Positions 26,079 through 35,106 of a stretch of 64,000 nucleotides of DNA are shown here, piece by piece. Location of the stretch: the NCBI RefSeq assembly GCF_009469615.1, contig NZ_SSXX01000009.1, positions 1 to 64,000 of the forward strand, written 5' to 3'. Position numbers and translations under genes: made by a program. The notes beneath the pieces were generated by a model. The model made no database searches and was not told the DNA's origin. It was given only the letters and a program-made list of their open reading frames with translations. The stretch comes from Dechloromonas sp. H13 (GTDB lineage Bacteria; Pseudomonadota; Gammaproteobacteria; Burkholderiales; Rhodocyclaceae). Each line of letters begins with the position of its first letter. Within the stretch, counting starts at the first letter, position 1.

Positions 26079-28175
26079 TCAGCGCGTGGCGGGCTTTTCC
26101 CCGCGTTCGCACCAGGCGGTCCACATGCCGCGCCAGGCGGTTTCGAGGTTGCGCGCGTAGCGCGCGGCGTCGAACAGCGGCGAGGCGGCGACGCGCTCGC
26201 GCAGGCCGGCGCGCAGGGCGGCCAGGGCCTGGCGGTCGGCGGCGGCGTCTACGGCGAGCTGGACGTAGGCGTCGCGGTTGGCGGCGATCATCTCGCCGAG
26301 GCCGGCGGCGTGCATGAGGCTTTCGCCCTGGTGGGCGATGAAGCGGTCACCGCGCAGCGTGACGACGGGGACGCCCATCCACAGGCTTTCCGCCGTCGTC
26401 GTGGCGCCGGCGAAGGGGAAGGGATCGAGCGCGAGGTCGATGCGGGCGTAGGTGTCGAGGTATTCGGCGTAGCTGCCGGCGGCTTCGAGATCGAGGCGTT
26501 CGGGGCCGATGCCGAAGGCGGCGAAGCGGGCCAGCAGCGCCGCGCGCAGTTCATCGGTGCCGAGCTGCCGGGCCTTGAGCAGCAGCCGCGCGTCCGGGCT
26601 GGCGTGCAGGATGCGCGACCAGGTTTCGATGACCGCGTCGTTGACCTTGGCGAGGTTGTTGAAGCAGCCGTAGGTGACGTAACCGTTGCGTTCGCTCGGC
26701 AGGGGCGTGACCGCCGGCGCGCCTTCCGGGGGAGCGAAGCAGAAGCAGCTGTCGGGCAGGCGCCACAGCCGTTCGGTGAAATGTCCGGCCTCGTCGTCCG
26801 GGGTGACCCAGGGGTCGCCGATCTTCCAGTCGATTTCACGCACGCCGGTGGTGGCGTAATAGCCGACCCAGCTGGCCTGGACCGGCGCCGGCCGGCGGGC
26901 GAAGACGGCGACGCGGGAAAAGTCGGTGTGGCCGGAGAGGTCGAGCAGGATGTCGATCCGGTCGTCGTGGATCTGGCGCGCCAGTTCGGCGTCGCTGCGC
27001 TCGTTGACCACCGCCCAGGCGGCGCAGTGCTGGCGCAACTCGGCGCTCAGGTCGTCTTCCTGCGGGAAGTTGCTGTAGGCGAAGAGCTCGAATTCGCTCC
27101 TGGCGATTTCGCGCAGCGGGCCGCGCAGCAGGTAGCCGACCGGGTGGCGCCGCAGGTCGCCGGAGACCAGGCCGATCCGCAGCTTGCGCGCCGGGTCCGG
27201 GTCGCACCGCCAGGCGTCGAAGGCGGTGACGCCGGCCCGGAGGACGTCGCCGTAGCGCCGGGCGATCGCCGTCATTTCGGCCGGCGGCCGGTCGGGCAGG
27301 TAGTTGAGGCAGAACAGCTGGTGGGCAAGGATTTCCGGGTCGTCCGGGTCCTTGGCCAGGGCCTTGCCGAGTTCCTCGGCGGCCTGCGCGACGTTGCCCT
27401 TTTCCAGGAACACCTTGGCCAGGCCGCTGTGCAGCGACGCCATCGCCGGGTCGAGCGCCAGGGCGGTGGTGTAGGCGGCTTCGGCTTCGTCCAGGCGGAA
27501 CTGCTCGGCCAGCGACTGGCCGAGGTTGCCCCAGGCTTCCGGCGAATTGCGGTCGAGGTCGAGCGCCTTGCGGCAGGCGGTTTCGGCGTCGGCGAAGCGC
27601 TTGCAGCCGATCAGCGACGAGGCGAGGTTGCTCCAGGCGACCGGCGCCGCGGGGGCGAGTTCGACCGCCCGGCGCCCGGCGGCTTCGCCCGCCACGTAGT
27701 GCTTCTGGGCGTTGAGGATGCCGCACAGGTTGGCGTGCGCCGGGGCCAGGTCGGGCTGCAGGCGGAGCGCCGTCCGGAAGGCGGCTTCGGCTTCCTTGTA
27801 ACGCTTCTGGCGTTCGAGCAGCTTGCCGAGATTCGAGTGCGGAAAGGGGTAGCCCGGCGCCAGCGCGATGGCGCGCTCGAAAGCGCGCTTCGCCTCTGGG
27901 AAGGCGGCGAGTTCGAGGAATTCGAGGCCGATGCTGTTCTGCGCGTCGGCCGAGTCGCGCGTCAGCGTGGCGGTCTTCTTCAGCGCGTCCAGCGCATCGG
28001 CCCGCCGACCGCGGCCGCGATGGGCGATGGCGAGGTTGTACCAGGCTTCCGGCAGGTTCGGTGCGACCTTCAGCGCCTGCCGGCAGAGACCGACGGCGGT
28101 GTCGAACTGGCCGCTGGCGTTGGCGGCGTTGGCGGCGCCGATCCACTGGCCGAGGAGCTGGAAGGGGGCGGTCAT
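26079..28175 (-). CDS. TPR protein with GT41 (SPINDLY/OGT-like) glycosyltransferase domain
   Basis: This 698-residue protein has seven or so tetratricopeptide repeats in the first 280 residues (for example AWYNLAIAHRGRGRRADALD, AWGNLGQSLAEQFRLDEAEA). A glycosyltransferase-41 domain follows (RIGLVSGDLRRHPVGYLLRG, LDLSGHTDFSRVAVFARRPA, YGCFNNLAKVN, DLALDPFPFAGATTTAESLW). It probably transfers a sugar from a nucleotide sugar to protein or surface substrates. Bacterial homologues modify flagellins or adhesins, but the target here is unknown. It is 16 bp downstream of recJ. Confidence 0.87.
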   Translation of the reverse strand: MTAPFQLLGQWIGAANAANASGQFDTAVGLCRQALKVAPNLPEAWYNLAIAHRGRGRRADALDALKKTATLTRDSADAQNSIGLEFLELAAFPEAKRAFERAIALAPGYPFPHSNLGKLLERQKRYKEAEAAFRTALRLQPDLAPAHANLCGILNAQKHYVAGEAAGRRAVELAPAAPVAWSNLASSLIGCKRFADAETACRKALDLDRNSPEAWGNLGQSLAEQFRLDEAEAAYTTALALDPAMASLHSGLAKVFLEKGNVAQAAEELGKALAKDPDDPEILAHQLFCLNYLPDRPPAEMTAIARRYGDVLRAGVTAFDAWRCDPDPARKLRIGLVSGDLRRHPVGYLLRGPLREIARSEFELFAYSNFPQEDDLSAELRQHCAAWAVVNERSDAELARQIHDDRIDILLDLSGHTDFSRVAVFARRPAPVQASWVGYYATTGVREIDWKIGDPWVTPDDEAGHFTERLWRLPDSCFCFAPPEGAPAVTPLPSERNGYVTYGCFNNLAKVNDAVIETWSRILHASPDARLLLKARQLGTDELRAALLARFAAFGIGPERLDLEAAGSYAEYLDTYARIDLALDPFPFAGATTTAESLWMGVPVVTLRGDRFIAHQGESLMHAAGLGEMIAANRDAYVQLAVDAAADRQALAALRAGLRERVAASPLFDAARYARNLETAWRGMWTAWCERGEKPATR

Positions 28176-28191
28176 CGGGCGCTCCGGCGGG

Positions 28192-29883
28192 TCATTGGTC
28201 GAGGTATTCCACCATCAGCTGCGGGGATTCGACGCCCATGTACTCGTTGATGGCGAGGCGGTAGGCAGCGCGGGCGCGGTTGCCGGGCTGGCTGCTGAAG
28301 TTGAACTGGATGGCGTCGATGCGGGTGTTGCCTTTGCGCAGGCGCAGCTTGAGGTGCTTGTCCTTGAGCACGCGCTGCTGCTCGACCTCGAATTCGTCCA
28401 TGAACAGTGGCGCCGGGAAGCCCTGGCCCCAGACTTCGTTCTGCAGCAGGCGCGCCGTTTCCAGCGAGATGTAGCCGCCTTCCAGCGCGCCGTCGGTTTC
28501 CAGCGTGCGGGTCAGGTCGGCGGGGTCGAGCAGTTCGCCGGCGACCTCGGCGAACAGGGCGCGGAACTGTTCGAAGTTCTCGGCGCGCAGCGTCGCGCCG
28601 GCCGCCATAGCGTGGCCGCCGAAGCGCACCAACAGGCCGGGGGCGCGCTTGGCGACGAGGTCGAGCGCGTCGCGCAGGTGGAGGCCGGGGATCGAGCGGC
28701 CGGAACCCTTGACCAGCCCGCCCTCGCCAGGTGCGAAGGCGAATACCGGGCGGTGCAGCTTGTCCTTGATGCGCGAGGCGAGGATGCCGACGACGCCCTC
28801 GTGCCAGCCGGTGTCGAACAGGGCGATGCCGGGCGCGGCGTCGTCGGCGGCCAGCGATTCGAGCAGGAGCAGCGCCTGTTCCTGCATGTCCGACTCGATC
28901 TCGCGCCGCTCGCGGTTGAGGGTGTCGAGCTGCTGGGCGATCTGCAGCGCGCGGCTGGCATCGTCGGTGAGCAGGCATTCGACGCCGAGGCGCATGTCGG
29001 CCAGGCGGCCGGCGGCGTTCAGGCGCGGGCCGAGGATGAAGCCGAGATCCATCGCCGTCGCCCGCCGCGGGTCGCGCCCGGCGGCCTTGAACAGCGCGGC
29101 GAGGCCGGGCTGCAGCTGGCCGGCGCGCATGCGCTTCAGGCCCTGGCTGACGAGGATGCGGTTGTTGCGGTCGAGGCGGACGACGTCGGCGACGGTGCCG
29201 AGCGCGACGAGGTCGAGCAGGCTGGCGAAATTGGGCTCCGGCCTGTCGGCGAAGAAGCCGCGCTCGCGCAGTTCGGCGCGCAGGGCGAGCATGACGTAGA
29301 ACATGACGCCGCAACCGGCGATGCACTTGGACGGAAAGTCGCAACCCGGCTGGTTCGGGTTCACGATGCAGTCTGCTTCGGGCAGCGTGGCGCCGGGCAG
29401 GTGGTGGTCGGTGATCAGCGTGGCGATGCCGAGCTGCCGGGCGCGGTCGACGCCCTCGATGCTGGCAATTCCGTTGTCGACGGTGATGATGAGGTCGGGC
29501 GACTGCTGCGCGGCGACATCGACGATTTCCGGCGACAAGCCGTAGCCGAGCTTGAAGCGGTCGGGCAGCAGGAAATCGACGTCGGCGCCGAGCATTTTCA
29601 GGGCGCGCATGCCGACGGCGGTGGCGGTGGCGCCGTCGCAGTCGTAGTCGCCGATGATCAGCAGGCGGGCTTCGGCCTCGATGGCGTCGGCGAGGATCTG
29701 CGCGGCGTCGCCGGCGTGGGTGAGGGTGGCCGGCGGCAGCAGCGACTTCAGCTCGTAGTCGAGCTCGGCCTTGTCGGTGACGCCGCGTGCGGCGTAAAGG
29801 CGGGCGAGCAGCGGGTGCAGGCCCTGCTGTTCGAGCTGCCAGGCGGCGCGCGGCGGAATGGTGCGGGCGACGATGCGGGTCAT
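28192..29883 (-). CDS. recJ: RecJ, single-strand-specific 5'-3' exonuclease
   Basis: This 563-residue protein has the DHH phosphoesterase motifs GDYDCDGATAT (about residues 77-87), TDHHLPG, RLNAAGRLADM and the DHHA1 GGHAMAAGA, in the order of RecJ. It degrades single-stranded DNA in recombination and mismatch repair. ATG 29883 overlaps the stop of the upstream RpfE-type gene by 4 bp. The much longer open frame upstream is not used. Confidence 0.95.
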   Translation of the reverse strand: MTRIVARTIPPRAAWQLEQQGLHPLLARLYAARGVTDKAELDYELKSLLPPATLTHAGDAAQILADAIEAEARLLIIGDYDCDGATATAVGMRALKMLGADVDFLLPDRFKLGYGLSPEIVDVAAQQSPDLIITVDNGIASIEGVDRARQLGIATLITDHHLPGATLPEADCIVNPNQPGCDFPSKCIAGCGVMFYVMLALRAELRERGFFADRPEPNFASLLDLVALGTVADVVRLDRNNRILVSQGLKRMRAGQLQPGLAALFKAAGRDPRRATAMDLGFILGPRLNAAGRLADMRLGVECLLTDDASRALQIAQQLDTLNRERREIESDMQEQALLLLESLAADDAAPGIALFDTGWHEGVVGILASRIKDKLHRPVFAFAPGEGGLVKGSGRSIPGLHLRDALDLVAKRAPGLLVRFGGHAMAAGATLRAENFEQFRALFAEVAGELLDPADLTRTLETDGALEGGYISLETARLLQNEVWGQGFPAPLFMDEFEVEQQRVLKDKHLKLRLRKGNTRIDAIQFNFSSQPGNRARAAYRLAINEYMGVESPQLMVEYLDQ

Positions 29884-30938
29884 CGGGCGAGTTCCTTGGC
29901 CGATTCGGCGATTGCCTTGCCGCCTTTCCAGACCTTCCAGCGGTCGCCGGAGGAAAGTTCGTAGCGCAGGTCGCCATAGACGGTGGGGGCGAGCAGGCTG
30001 ATGCGGTCGACCTTGCCGCCGAGGGCTTTTTTGAGCGGCGCGAACCAGCGCGCGTCGAGCTGCGCGAAATCCTCGCGCCAGCCCTCGCTGTCTTCGTAGA
30101 GGACGCGCGCCAGCAGCTGGTCGAGGACGATCAGCGGCCGTTCGCCGCCGCTGGCGATGACGGCGGCCAGGTCGTCCGGTCGGGCGTGCAGCGGGATGCC
30201 GGCGGCGCGGGCGAGGCCGGCGGCGAGCGGGAGGTCGGCGCAGACGGCGGAGAATGCCGGCGCCGTGGCGGCCGGCAGGGTGCCGCCGCCCCACAGCCAC
30301 AGGCTGTTGATCGCCGGCTGGCCGGCGGCCTGGCGCCGTTCGTTGACCGGGTGGCAGTAGAGGAACATCTGGACTTCGTTCAGCCAGCGCGCCAGCGGCA
30401 GGGCGCTGCCCTCGAGTTCGCCGTTGACGCGGCGGCCGGCGACGGCGGAAATCGGCTCCGCCGGGTGGTCGACCGCAACGTTCAGCCGCAGGTACCAGCG
30501 CCGGGCGCTGGCGGCGTGAAAGCGGCCGACGTCGGCGAACTCGGCGTTGAGCGCCTGGACGATGCTCTCCGCTTCCTCGGTTTCGAGGTCGAAGGCGCCG
30601 GCGTCGGCGAGGATGATGCGTTCCTGGTGGAAGCGCAGGTGCACCGGGTCGGCGCACAGCCAGTGGCCACTGCGCGCGTCGTCGCTGCCTTCGCCGAGCA
30701 GGCGCAGCGGCCCGAAGGGCGCGGCGGCAAGCCCGAAGCAGTCGGCGAGCACAACTTCATAGGGGCGGCGCGGCCGGCGTTCCAGATGGGCGCGGGCGAG
30801 CAGCCATTCGAGGCCGGGTGCGGCGAGCTTGCCGAGGGTGAATTGGTCGGCCGGTTCGGGCCAGATCAGTTCGGGGACAAGCAGGGTGAGATGCACGGGA
30901 ATTCTGGCCAGCGTCGGGGGAGGCGAAGAGTGTACCAT
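29880..30938 (-). CDS. RpfE-type conserved protein (alkaline phosphatase/phosphoglycerate mutase-like)
   Basis: This protein of up to 352 residues contains HLTLLVPELIWPEP at the N-terminus, HWLCADPVHLRFHQERIIL (about 91-109) and INSLWLWGGGTLP (about 208-220). These are typical of the RpfE-type family found next to recJ in beta- and gammaproteobacteria. Function is unsettled. ATG 30938 has no clear ribosome site; a GTG at 30896, giving a start directly at HLTLLVPEL, is an alternative. It is divergent from lolC and coupled to recJ. Confidence 0.65.
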   Translation of the reverse strand: MVHSSPPPTLARIPVHLTLLVPELIWPEPADQFTLGKLAAPGLEWLLARAHLERRPRRPYEVVLADCFGLAAAPFGPLRLLGEGSDDARSGHWLCADPVHLRFHQERIILADAGAFDLETEEAESIVQALNAEFADVGRFHAASARRWYLRLNVAVDHPAEPISAVAGRRVNGELEGSALPLARWLNEVQMFLYCHPVNERRQAAGQPAINSLWLWGGGTLPAATAPAFSAVCADLPLAAGLARAAGIPLHARPDDLAAVIASGGERPLIVLDQLLARVLYEDSEGWREDFAQLDARWFAPLKKALGGKVDRISLLAPTVYGDLRYELSSGDRWKVWKGGKAIAESAKELAR

Positions 30939-30966
30939 AGCGGTTTTTCATGCCTTTCCCCGCCGC

Positions 30967-32214
30967 ATGGCATTCCCCTACGAACTCCTGATCGGCCTGC
31001 GCTACACGCGGGCCAAGCGCCGCAACCACTTCATTTCCTTCATTTCACTGATCTCGATGCTCGGCATCGGGCTCGGCGTCGCCGCGCTGATCGTCGTCCT
31101 GTCGGTGATGAACGGCTTCCAGAAGGAGCTGCGCACGCGCATCCTCGGCGTCGCCTCGCACATCCAGATCACCGGCATCAACGGCGAGCTGAGCGACTGG
31201 CCGGCGATCGCCGCGCAGGCCGCGCAGCACCCGGAGGTGCGGGCAGCGGCGCCGTTCGTCCAGTCGCAGGCGATGTTCACCGTCGACAACGGCGTGCGCG
31301 GCGCCCTGGTGCGCGGCATCCTGCCCGACCAGGAGGACCGCGTCGCCGATTTCCGCCAGACGATCAGGAGCGGCAGCCTCGACGACCTGCGTCCCGGCGA
31401 ATTCGGCGTCGTCCTCGGCGCCGACCTGGCGCGCATGCTGCACGTCTTCGTCGGCGACAAGGTGACGCTGATCGCGCCGCAGGGCACGGTGACGCCGGCC
31501 GGCGTCGTGCCGCGCCTGAAGTCGTTCAAGGTGGTCGGCATCTTCGAGGTCGGCATGTACGAGTACGACAGCGGGCTGGCGCTGATCCACATGGCCGACG
31601 CGCAGAAGCTGTACCAGATGGAGGACCGCGTCAGCGGTGTGCGGCTCAAGGTCGACGACCTCTTCCAGGCGCCGCGCATCGCCCGCGAAATGGCCGGAAT
31701 GATCAACGCCGACGCCTACCTGAGCGACTGGACCAAGAGCCACGCCAACTTCTTCCGCGCCGTGCAGATCGAGAAGAACATGATGTTCATCATCCTCTCG
31801 CTGATCGTCGCCGTCGCTGCCTTCAACCTGGTGTCGACGCTGGTCATGGCGGTTACCGACAAGCAGGCCGACATCGCCATCCTGCGCACACTCGGCGCGC
31901 GGCCGCTGTCGATCATGACGGTGTTCGTCATCCAGGGCGCGCTGGTCGGCTTCATCGGCCTCGGCCTCGGCATCGCCGGCGGCGTTGCGCTGGCGCTCAA
32001 CATCGACGTCGTCGTGCCCTTCATCGAGCGCCTGCTCGGCATCCACTTCCTGTCGAAGGAGGTCTATTACATCTCCGACCTGCCGTCCGACCTGCAGTGG
32101 GGCGACGTCTGGGGCGTCACCCTGATCGCCTTCGTGCTGGCGCTGCTCGCCACGCTCTACCCGAGCTGGCGCGCCTCGCGCGTTAATCCGGCGGAGGCGC
32201 TGCGCTATGAGTGA
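30967..32214 (+). CDS. lolC: LolC/LolE-type lipoprotein-releasing permease
   Basis: This 415-residue FtsX-type permease starts [20 protein letters not shown], with four membrane segments (one near 25-50, three after 270) and a large periplasmic loop. The conserved [20 protein letters not shown] and [16 protein letters not shown] match LolC/E. It extracts outer-membrane lipoproteins from the inner membrane and passes them to LolA. Many betaproteobacteria have a single LolC/E-type subunit. It overlaps lolD by 8 bp. Confidence 0.92.
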   Translation: MAFPYELLIGLRYTRAKRRNHFISFISLISMLGIGLGVAALIVVLSVMNGFQKELRTRILGVASHIQITGINGELSDWPAIAAQAAQHPEVRAAAPFVQSQAMFTVDNGVRGALVRGILPDQEDRVADFRQTIRSGSLDDLRPGEFGVVLGADLARMLHVFVGDKVTLIAPQGTVTPAGVVPRLKSFKVVGIFEVGMYEYDSGLALIHMADAQKLYQMEDRVSGVRLKVDDLFQAPRIAREMAGMINADAYLSDWTKSHANFFRAVQIEKNMMFIILSLIVAVAAFNLVSTLVMAVTDKQADIAILRTLGARPLSIMTVFVIQGALVGFIGLGLGIAGGVALALNIDVVVPFIERLLGIHFLSKEVYYISDLPSDLQWGDVWGVTLIAFVLALLATLYPSWRASRVNPAEALRYE

Positions 32215-32887
32215 CGTGATTCTCGCCGCCGCCGGGCTCGGCAAGGTCTTCCGCAACGGCGGGCTGGAAGTGCCGGTGCTGACCGCCATCGACCTCACCG
32301 TGCGGGCCGGCGAAACGATCGCCATCGTTGGCGCCTCGGGCTCCGGCAAGAGTACGCTTCTGCACCTGCTCGGCGGGCTGGACGCGCCGACCGCCGGCAA
32401 TGTGCGCCTGATGGACCGCGATTTTTCGGCCCTCGGCGAGGTCGACCGCGGCGACTGGCGCAACCGGCACCTCGGCTTCGTCTACCAGTTCCACCACCTG
32501 CTGCCCGAATTCTCGGCGCTGGAAAACGTCGCCATGCCGCTGCTCATCCGCCGCACGGCGCGCCCGGCGGCCCTGCGCGCGGCCGGCGAAATGCTCGCCG
32601 CCGTCGGCCTCGGCCACCGCCTGGAGCATCGCCCCGGCGAACTCTCCGGCGGCGAACGCCAGCGCGCGGCGATCGCCCGCGCGCTGGTCAGTTCGCCATC
32701 GTGCCTGCTGGCCGACGAACCGACCGGCAACCTCGACCGCCAGACCGCCGGCACCGTCTTCGACCTGCTGCTCGGCCAGGTCCGCTCGCAGCGCGCCAGC
32801 TTGGTCATGGTGACGCACGACCCCGAACTCGCTGGCCGCGCCGACCGGGTCATGCATTTGAATGACGGTGTGCTGGTGGGCGAGTAG
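32207..32887 (+). CDS. lolD: LolD, lipoprotein-releasing ABC ATPase
   Basis: This 226-residue ATPase has Walker [19 protein letters not shown], the LolD-specific [22 protein letters not shown], signature [15 protein letters not shown] and Walker [13 protein letters not shown]. It powers LolC(E)-mediated release of outer-membrane lipoproteins. Start overlaps the lolC end (ATGAGTGA). Confidence 0.95.
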   Translation: MSDVILAAAGLGKVFRNGGLEVPVLTAIDLTVRAGETIAIVGASGSGKSTLLHLLGGLDAPTAGNVRLMDRDFSALGEVDRGDWRNRHLGFVYQFHHLLPEFSALENVAMPLLIRRTARPAALRAAGEMLAAVGLGHRLEHRPGELSGGERQRAAIARALVSSPSCLLADEPTGNLDRQTAGTVFDLLLGQVRSQRASLVMVTHDPELAGRADRVMHLNDGVLVGE

Positions 32888-32999
32888 GGCGCTGCGAGAA
32901 GGCGAGGCGCTGCAAGTGCCTGGCATTGCCGATGCCGCGAAAGCGGCTCGGCTACCCAAATGATTTTTTTTACCCATAATTTTGGGTCGACCGCGACAA

Positions 33000-33048
33000 A
33001 TGGCCCGGAAACTGTGGTCTGTCCCTATTACTGCTTACGGTACTACAA
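33000..33048. repeat. REP-like intergenic fragment
   Basis: The gap after lolD contains ATGGCCCGGAAACTGTGG followed by TCTGTCCCTATTA, a string I recognise from REP-type elements near IS200-like REP-associated transposases in proteobacteria. It lies just upstream of the cassette boundary at 33073. Recognition is from memory and needs a repeat search. Confidence 0.35.
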
Positions 33049-33073
33049 TCGGACATGTTGGGCTTGATCCACG

Positions 33074-33865
33074 TTAGGCTCGCAAGTACAGTCCGCGTAT
33101 CGCGTCGAAGAACATAGGAGACTCAAATGAACGCTTTTTGCCGTTGTGTCTTCATTTTGTTCGCACTTGCGTGCACGAGCGCTTCTGCACAGTCCCGCTA
33201 TGACTATCTTCACAAGTCCGTTGCCGAGATACTGGAGATTCAGCGTCGGGCACTAAAGCCGTCCTCTGCTGACGTTGCTGCCATCGCGGTTCGTGCGTGC
33301 AATACGCTAAACATTCTTCTCGACAAAGACCCATACTTCCGAAAGGACGTCGAGGCCCTAGCGGCGGCCTCACCGAAGAACATTGAGTTTCATCGTCAGC
33401 TCGCTACTGATCTCATCTTCTTTATCGACGTCTTCATTCCTCAGGAGCGCGAGTACTTGCTAAGGTCAGGGGTGCCGGCTGGCTCCACAGAGAACATCCT
33501 CATAGCAGCGGCGTTATCAAGGGACTCGCTGCGCGAGCCCTTGTCGGCCGCAGTACTTCTGGGGAATATGGAGAAACTGCGAACCGAGACGTGTAGAGGT
33601 GCAAAGGTCTTGGCGGAGGCTCAGGAGAAGGAAGAGGCTGGCACTAAGCTGCGACGTCAGATTGCGAAGTGGTCTCTTGGTCTTGGCGGTTTGTCGCTCA
33701 TTGCTGCGGACGCTGTTTTCGCTGTACCCAGCGGCGGTGTCGCCACCGCATCATTCACCCTTGGCGGTGCCGGGGTTGGAGCCGCTGTCGCTCCCTAGGC
33801 TTTACCGCACAACCTAACCCATCATTCAAGCGGACCTGTGTTCGGCAGGCTGCTTATGTAAAAAG
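33074..33865 (+). mobile_element. Solitary integron gene cassette
   Basis: The segment begins inside a GTTAGGC core (33073-33079) and ends at an identical GTTAGGC core (33865-33871) that closes a well-formed attC site. It encloses a single plus-strand ORF with its own ribosome site. That is the exact layout of an integron cassette. No integrase or other cassette is present here, so this is probably a cassette inserted at a secondary site or a relic. Confidence 0.75.
33127..33798 (+). CDS. Cassette-borne secreted protein, function unknown
   Basis: This 223-residue protein has a signal peptide ending SASAQS (cleavage near residue 22), a helical mature region (DYLHKSVAEILEIQRRALKP) and a hydrophobic C-terminal segment rich in Ala, Val and Gly (about residues 183-223) that could anchor it in a membrane. 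No family recognised. AGGAG lies 6 bases before the ATG. It is the only gene of the integron cassette and has visibly lower GC than lolCD. It could be a membrane or periplasmic factor; nothing in the sequence supports a specific role. Confidence 0.7.
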   Translation: MNAFCRCVFILFALACTSASAQSRYDYLHKSVAEILEIQRRALKPSSADVAAIAVRACNTLNILLDKDPYFRKDVEALAAASPKNIEFHRQLATDLIFFIDVFIPQEREYLLRSGVPAGSTENILIAAALSRDSLREPLSAAVLLGNMEKLRTETCRGAKVLAEAQEKEEAGTKLRRQIAKWSLGLGGLSLIAADAVFAVPSGGVATASFTLGGAGVGAAVAP

Positions 33866-33871
33866 TTAGGC
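33812..33871 (+). repeat. Integron attC recombination site
   Basis: Left core ACCTAAC (33812-33818, RYYYAAC) and right core GTTAGGC (33865-33871, GTTRRRY) flank imperfect arms AAGCGGACCTG and CAGGCTGCTT with a short loop. Arm pairing leaves extrahelical bases, the structural hallmark of attC. Length 60 bp and position 14 bp after the cassette stop fit. Confidence 0.8.
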
Positions 33872-33876
33872 ATTTA

Positions 33877-33950
33877 GGGAATCAAAGGGCCCGGGAATCA
33901 AAGCGGGAATCAAAGCGGGAATCAAAGGGGCCAGGCTCGAATTAAAGCAA
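33877..33950. repeat. Four short direct repeats and a REP-like tail
   Basis: GGGAATCAAAG occurs at 33877, 33893, 33905 and 33917 (spacings 16, 12, 12), followed by GGGGCCAGGCTCGAATTAAA, a string typical of REP elements tied to REP-associated tyrosine transposases. The remaining gap to 34118 shows no gene. Confidence 0.55.
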
Positions 33951-34118
33951 CTATAGGGCACAGATCACCGTTCCCTCTGCCCTGTTGCGGTCGCCCCGGA
34001 AAAAACAGGCAAAAATGCTGGCACAGTCTTAACGCCGCTTTCACAATGGTGGCATTGCCGTCTTCTTCCGATTTTCGCAGCCTATCGTCTGCTTCAACGC
34101 CTGCCAGGGAATGCTCCG

Positions 34119-35096
34119 ATGAAACCGAGTGAAATCGTCACCCAGCTGAACCGCCATGTGATCGGCCAGGAGGAGGCGAAGCAGACGCTTGCCGTGGCCG
34201 TCTATTCGCATTTCCGCAAGGTCGAGATGGTTGCGGTCGACCGTCTGGAAATGCTCAAAAGCAACATCCTGCTGATCGGCCCGACCGGTAGTGGCAAGAC
34301 GCTGCTCTGCGAGACGCTGGCGCGCGTCCTCGACCTGCCTTTCGTCACCGCCGACGCGACGTCGCTGGCGCAGACCGAGTACGTCAACGAGGAACTCGAC
34401 GCCATCCTGCAGCGCCTGCTCGACCGCGCCGGCGGCGACACCGACAAGGCCGGGCGCGGCATCGTGTTCATCGACGAAGTGGACAAGCTGAAGGCGATCA
34501 GCGGCCAGGCGCGCGCGGCGTCGGGCGAGAACGTCCAGCATGCGCTGCTCAAGATCATGGAGGGCGCCTCGGTGCGCCTGGCGAGCGGGAACTACATCGA
34601 CACGACGCAGATCCTGTTCATCTGCGGCGGCGCTTTCGTCGGGCTCGACAGCATCCTGGCCGAGACGCAGGCCTTCGGCTTCATCGCCACCTCCCAGGGC
34701 GACGACCAGAAGGTGCTCGACCGCCTCAACGCCCGCGTCAAGCCGACCGATCTCTTCCGCTTCGGCCTGATCCCGGAGTTCGCCGGCCGCCTGCCGATCA
34801 TCGCCCGCCTGCGCGAACTGACCAAGGACATGATGGTGCGCATCATGATCGAGCCGCAGCATTCGATCTACCGGCAGTTCCGCGCCATCCTGCAGAACGA
34901 GGGCGTCGAGCTGGTCATCGAGCCGGTGGTGTTCGGGCAGATCGCCGATCTGGCGCTCGAGTTCAAGGTCGGCGCGCGCAGCCTGCGCGGCATCTTCGAG
35001 GAAATGATCACGCCGGTGCTCTACGTGGTGCCGGATCGGCCGGAAGTGAAGAAGGTGACGATCCGCTCGCTGTTCGAGGAAGCCGTCTTCTCCTGA
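34119..35096 (+). CDS. ClpX-like AAA+ ATPase lacking the zinc-binding domain
   Basis: This 325-residue protein matches the ClpX AAA+ core: IGQEEAKQTLAVAVYSHF, Walker A GPTGSGKT (54-61), Walker B GIVFIDE (114-120), FRFGLIPEFAGRLP with the Arg finger, and sensor-2 GARSLRGIFE. It lacks the N-terminal zinc-binding domain (about 60 residues). The substrate-gripping GYVG pore loop is replaced by EYVN (87-90) and the ClpP-binding IGF loop region reads FGF. It is therefore a divergent ClpX paralogue that may not pair with ClpP or may have a specialised client. It is not the main clpX; clpP is not adjacent. ATG 34119 follows AGGGA. Confidence 0.8.
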   Translation: MKPSEIVTQLNRHVIGQEEAKQTLAVAVYSHFRKVEMVAVDRLEMLKSNILLIGPTGSGKTLLCETLARVLDLPFVTADATSLAQTEYVNEELDAILQRLLDRAGGDTDKAGRGIVFIDEVDKLKAISGQARAASGENVQHALLKIMEGASVRLASGNYIDTTQILFICGGAFVGLDSILAETQAFGFIATSQGDDQKVLDRLNARVKPTDLFRFGLIPEFAGRLPIIARLRELTKDMMVRIMIEPQHSIYRQFRAILQNEGVELVIEPVVFGQIADLALEFKVGARSLRGIFEEMITPVLYVVPDRPEVKKVTIRSLFEEAVFS

Positions 35097-35106
35097 ACGG
35101 CCCGCT

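Noticed and set aside
30829..30966. Longer upstream frame giving a LolC extension
   Set aside because: The extension overlaps the divergent RpfE-type gene; [20 protein letters not shown] is the normal LolC N-terminus.
34019..34040. Possible sigma-54 promoter (TGGCAC) before the ClpX-like gene
   Set aside because: The -12 element TTGCW is absent at the required spacing.
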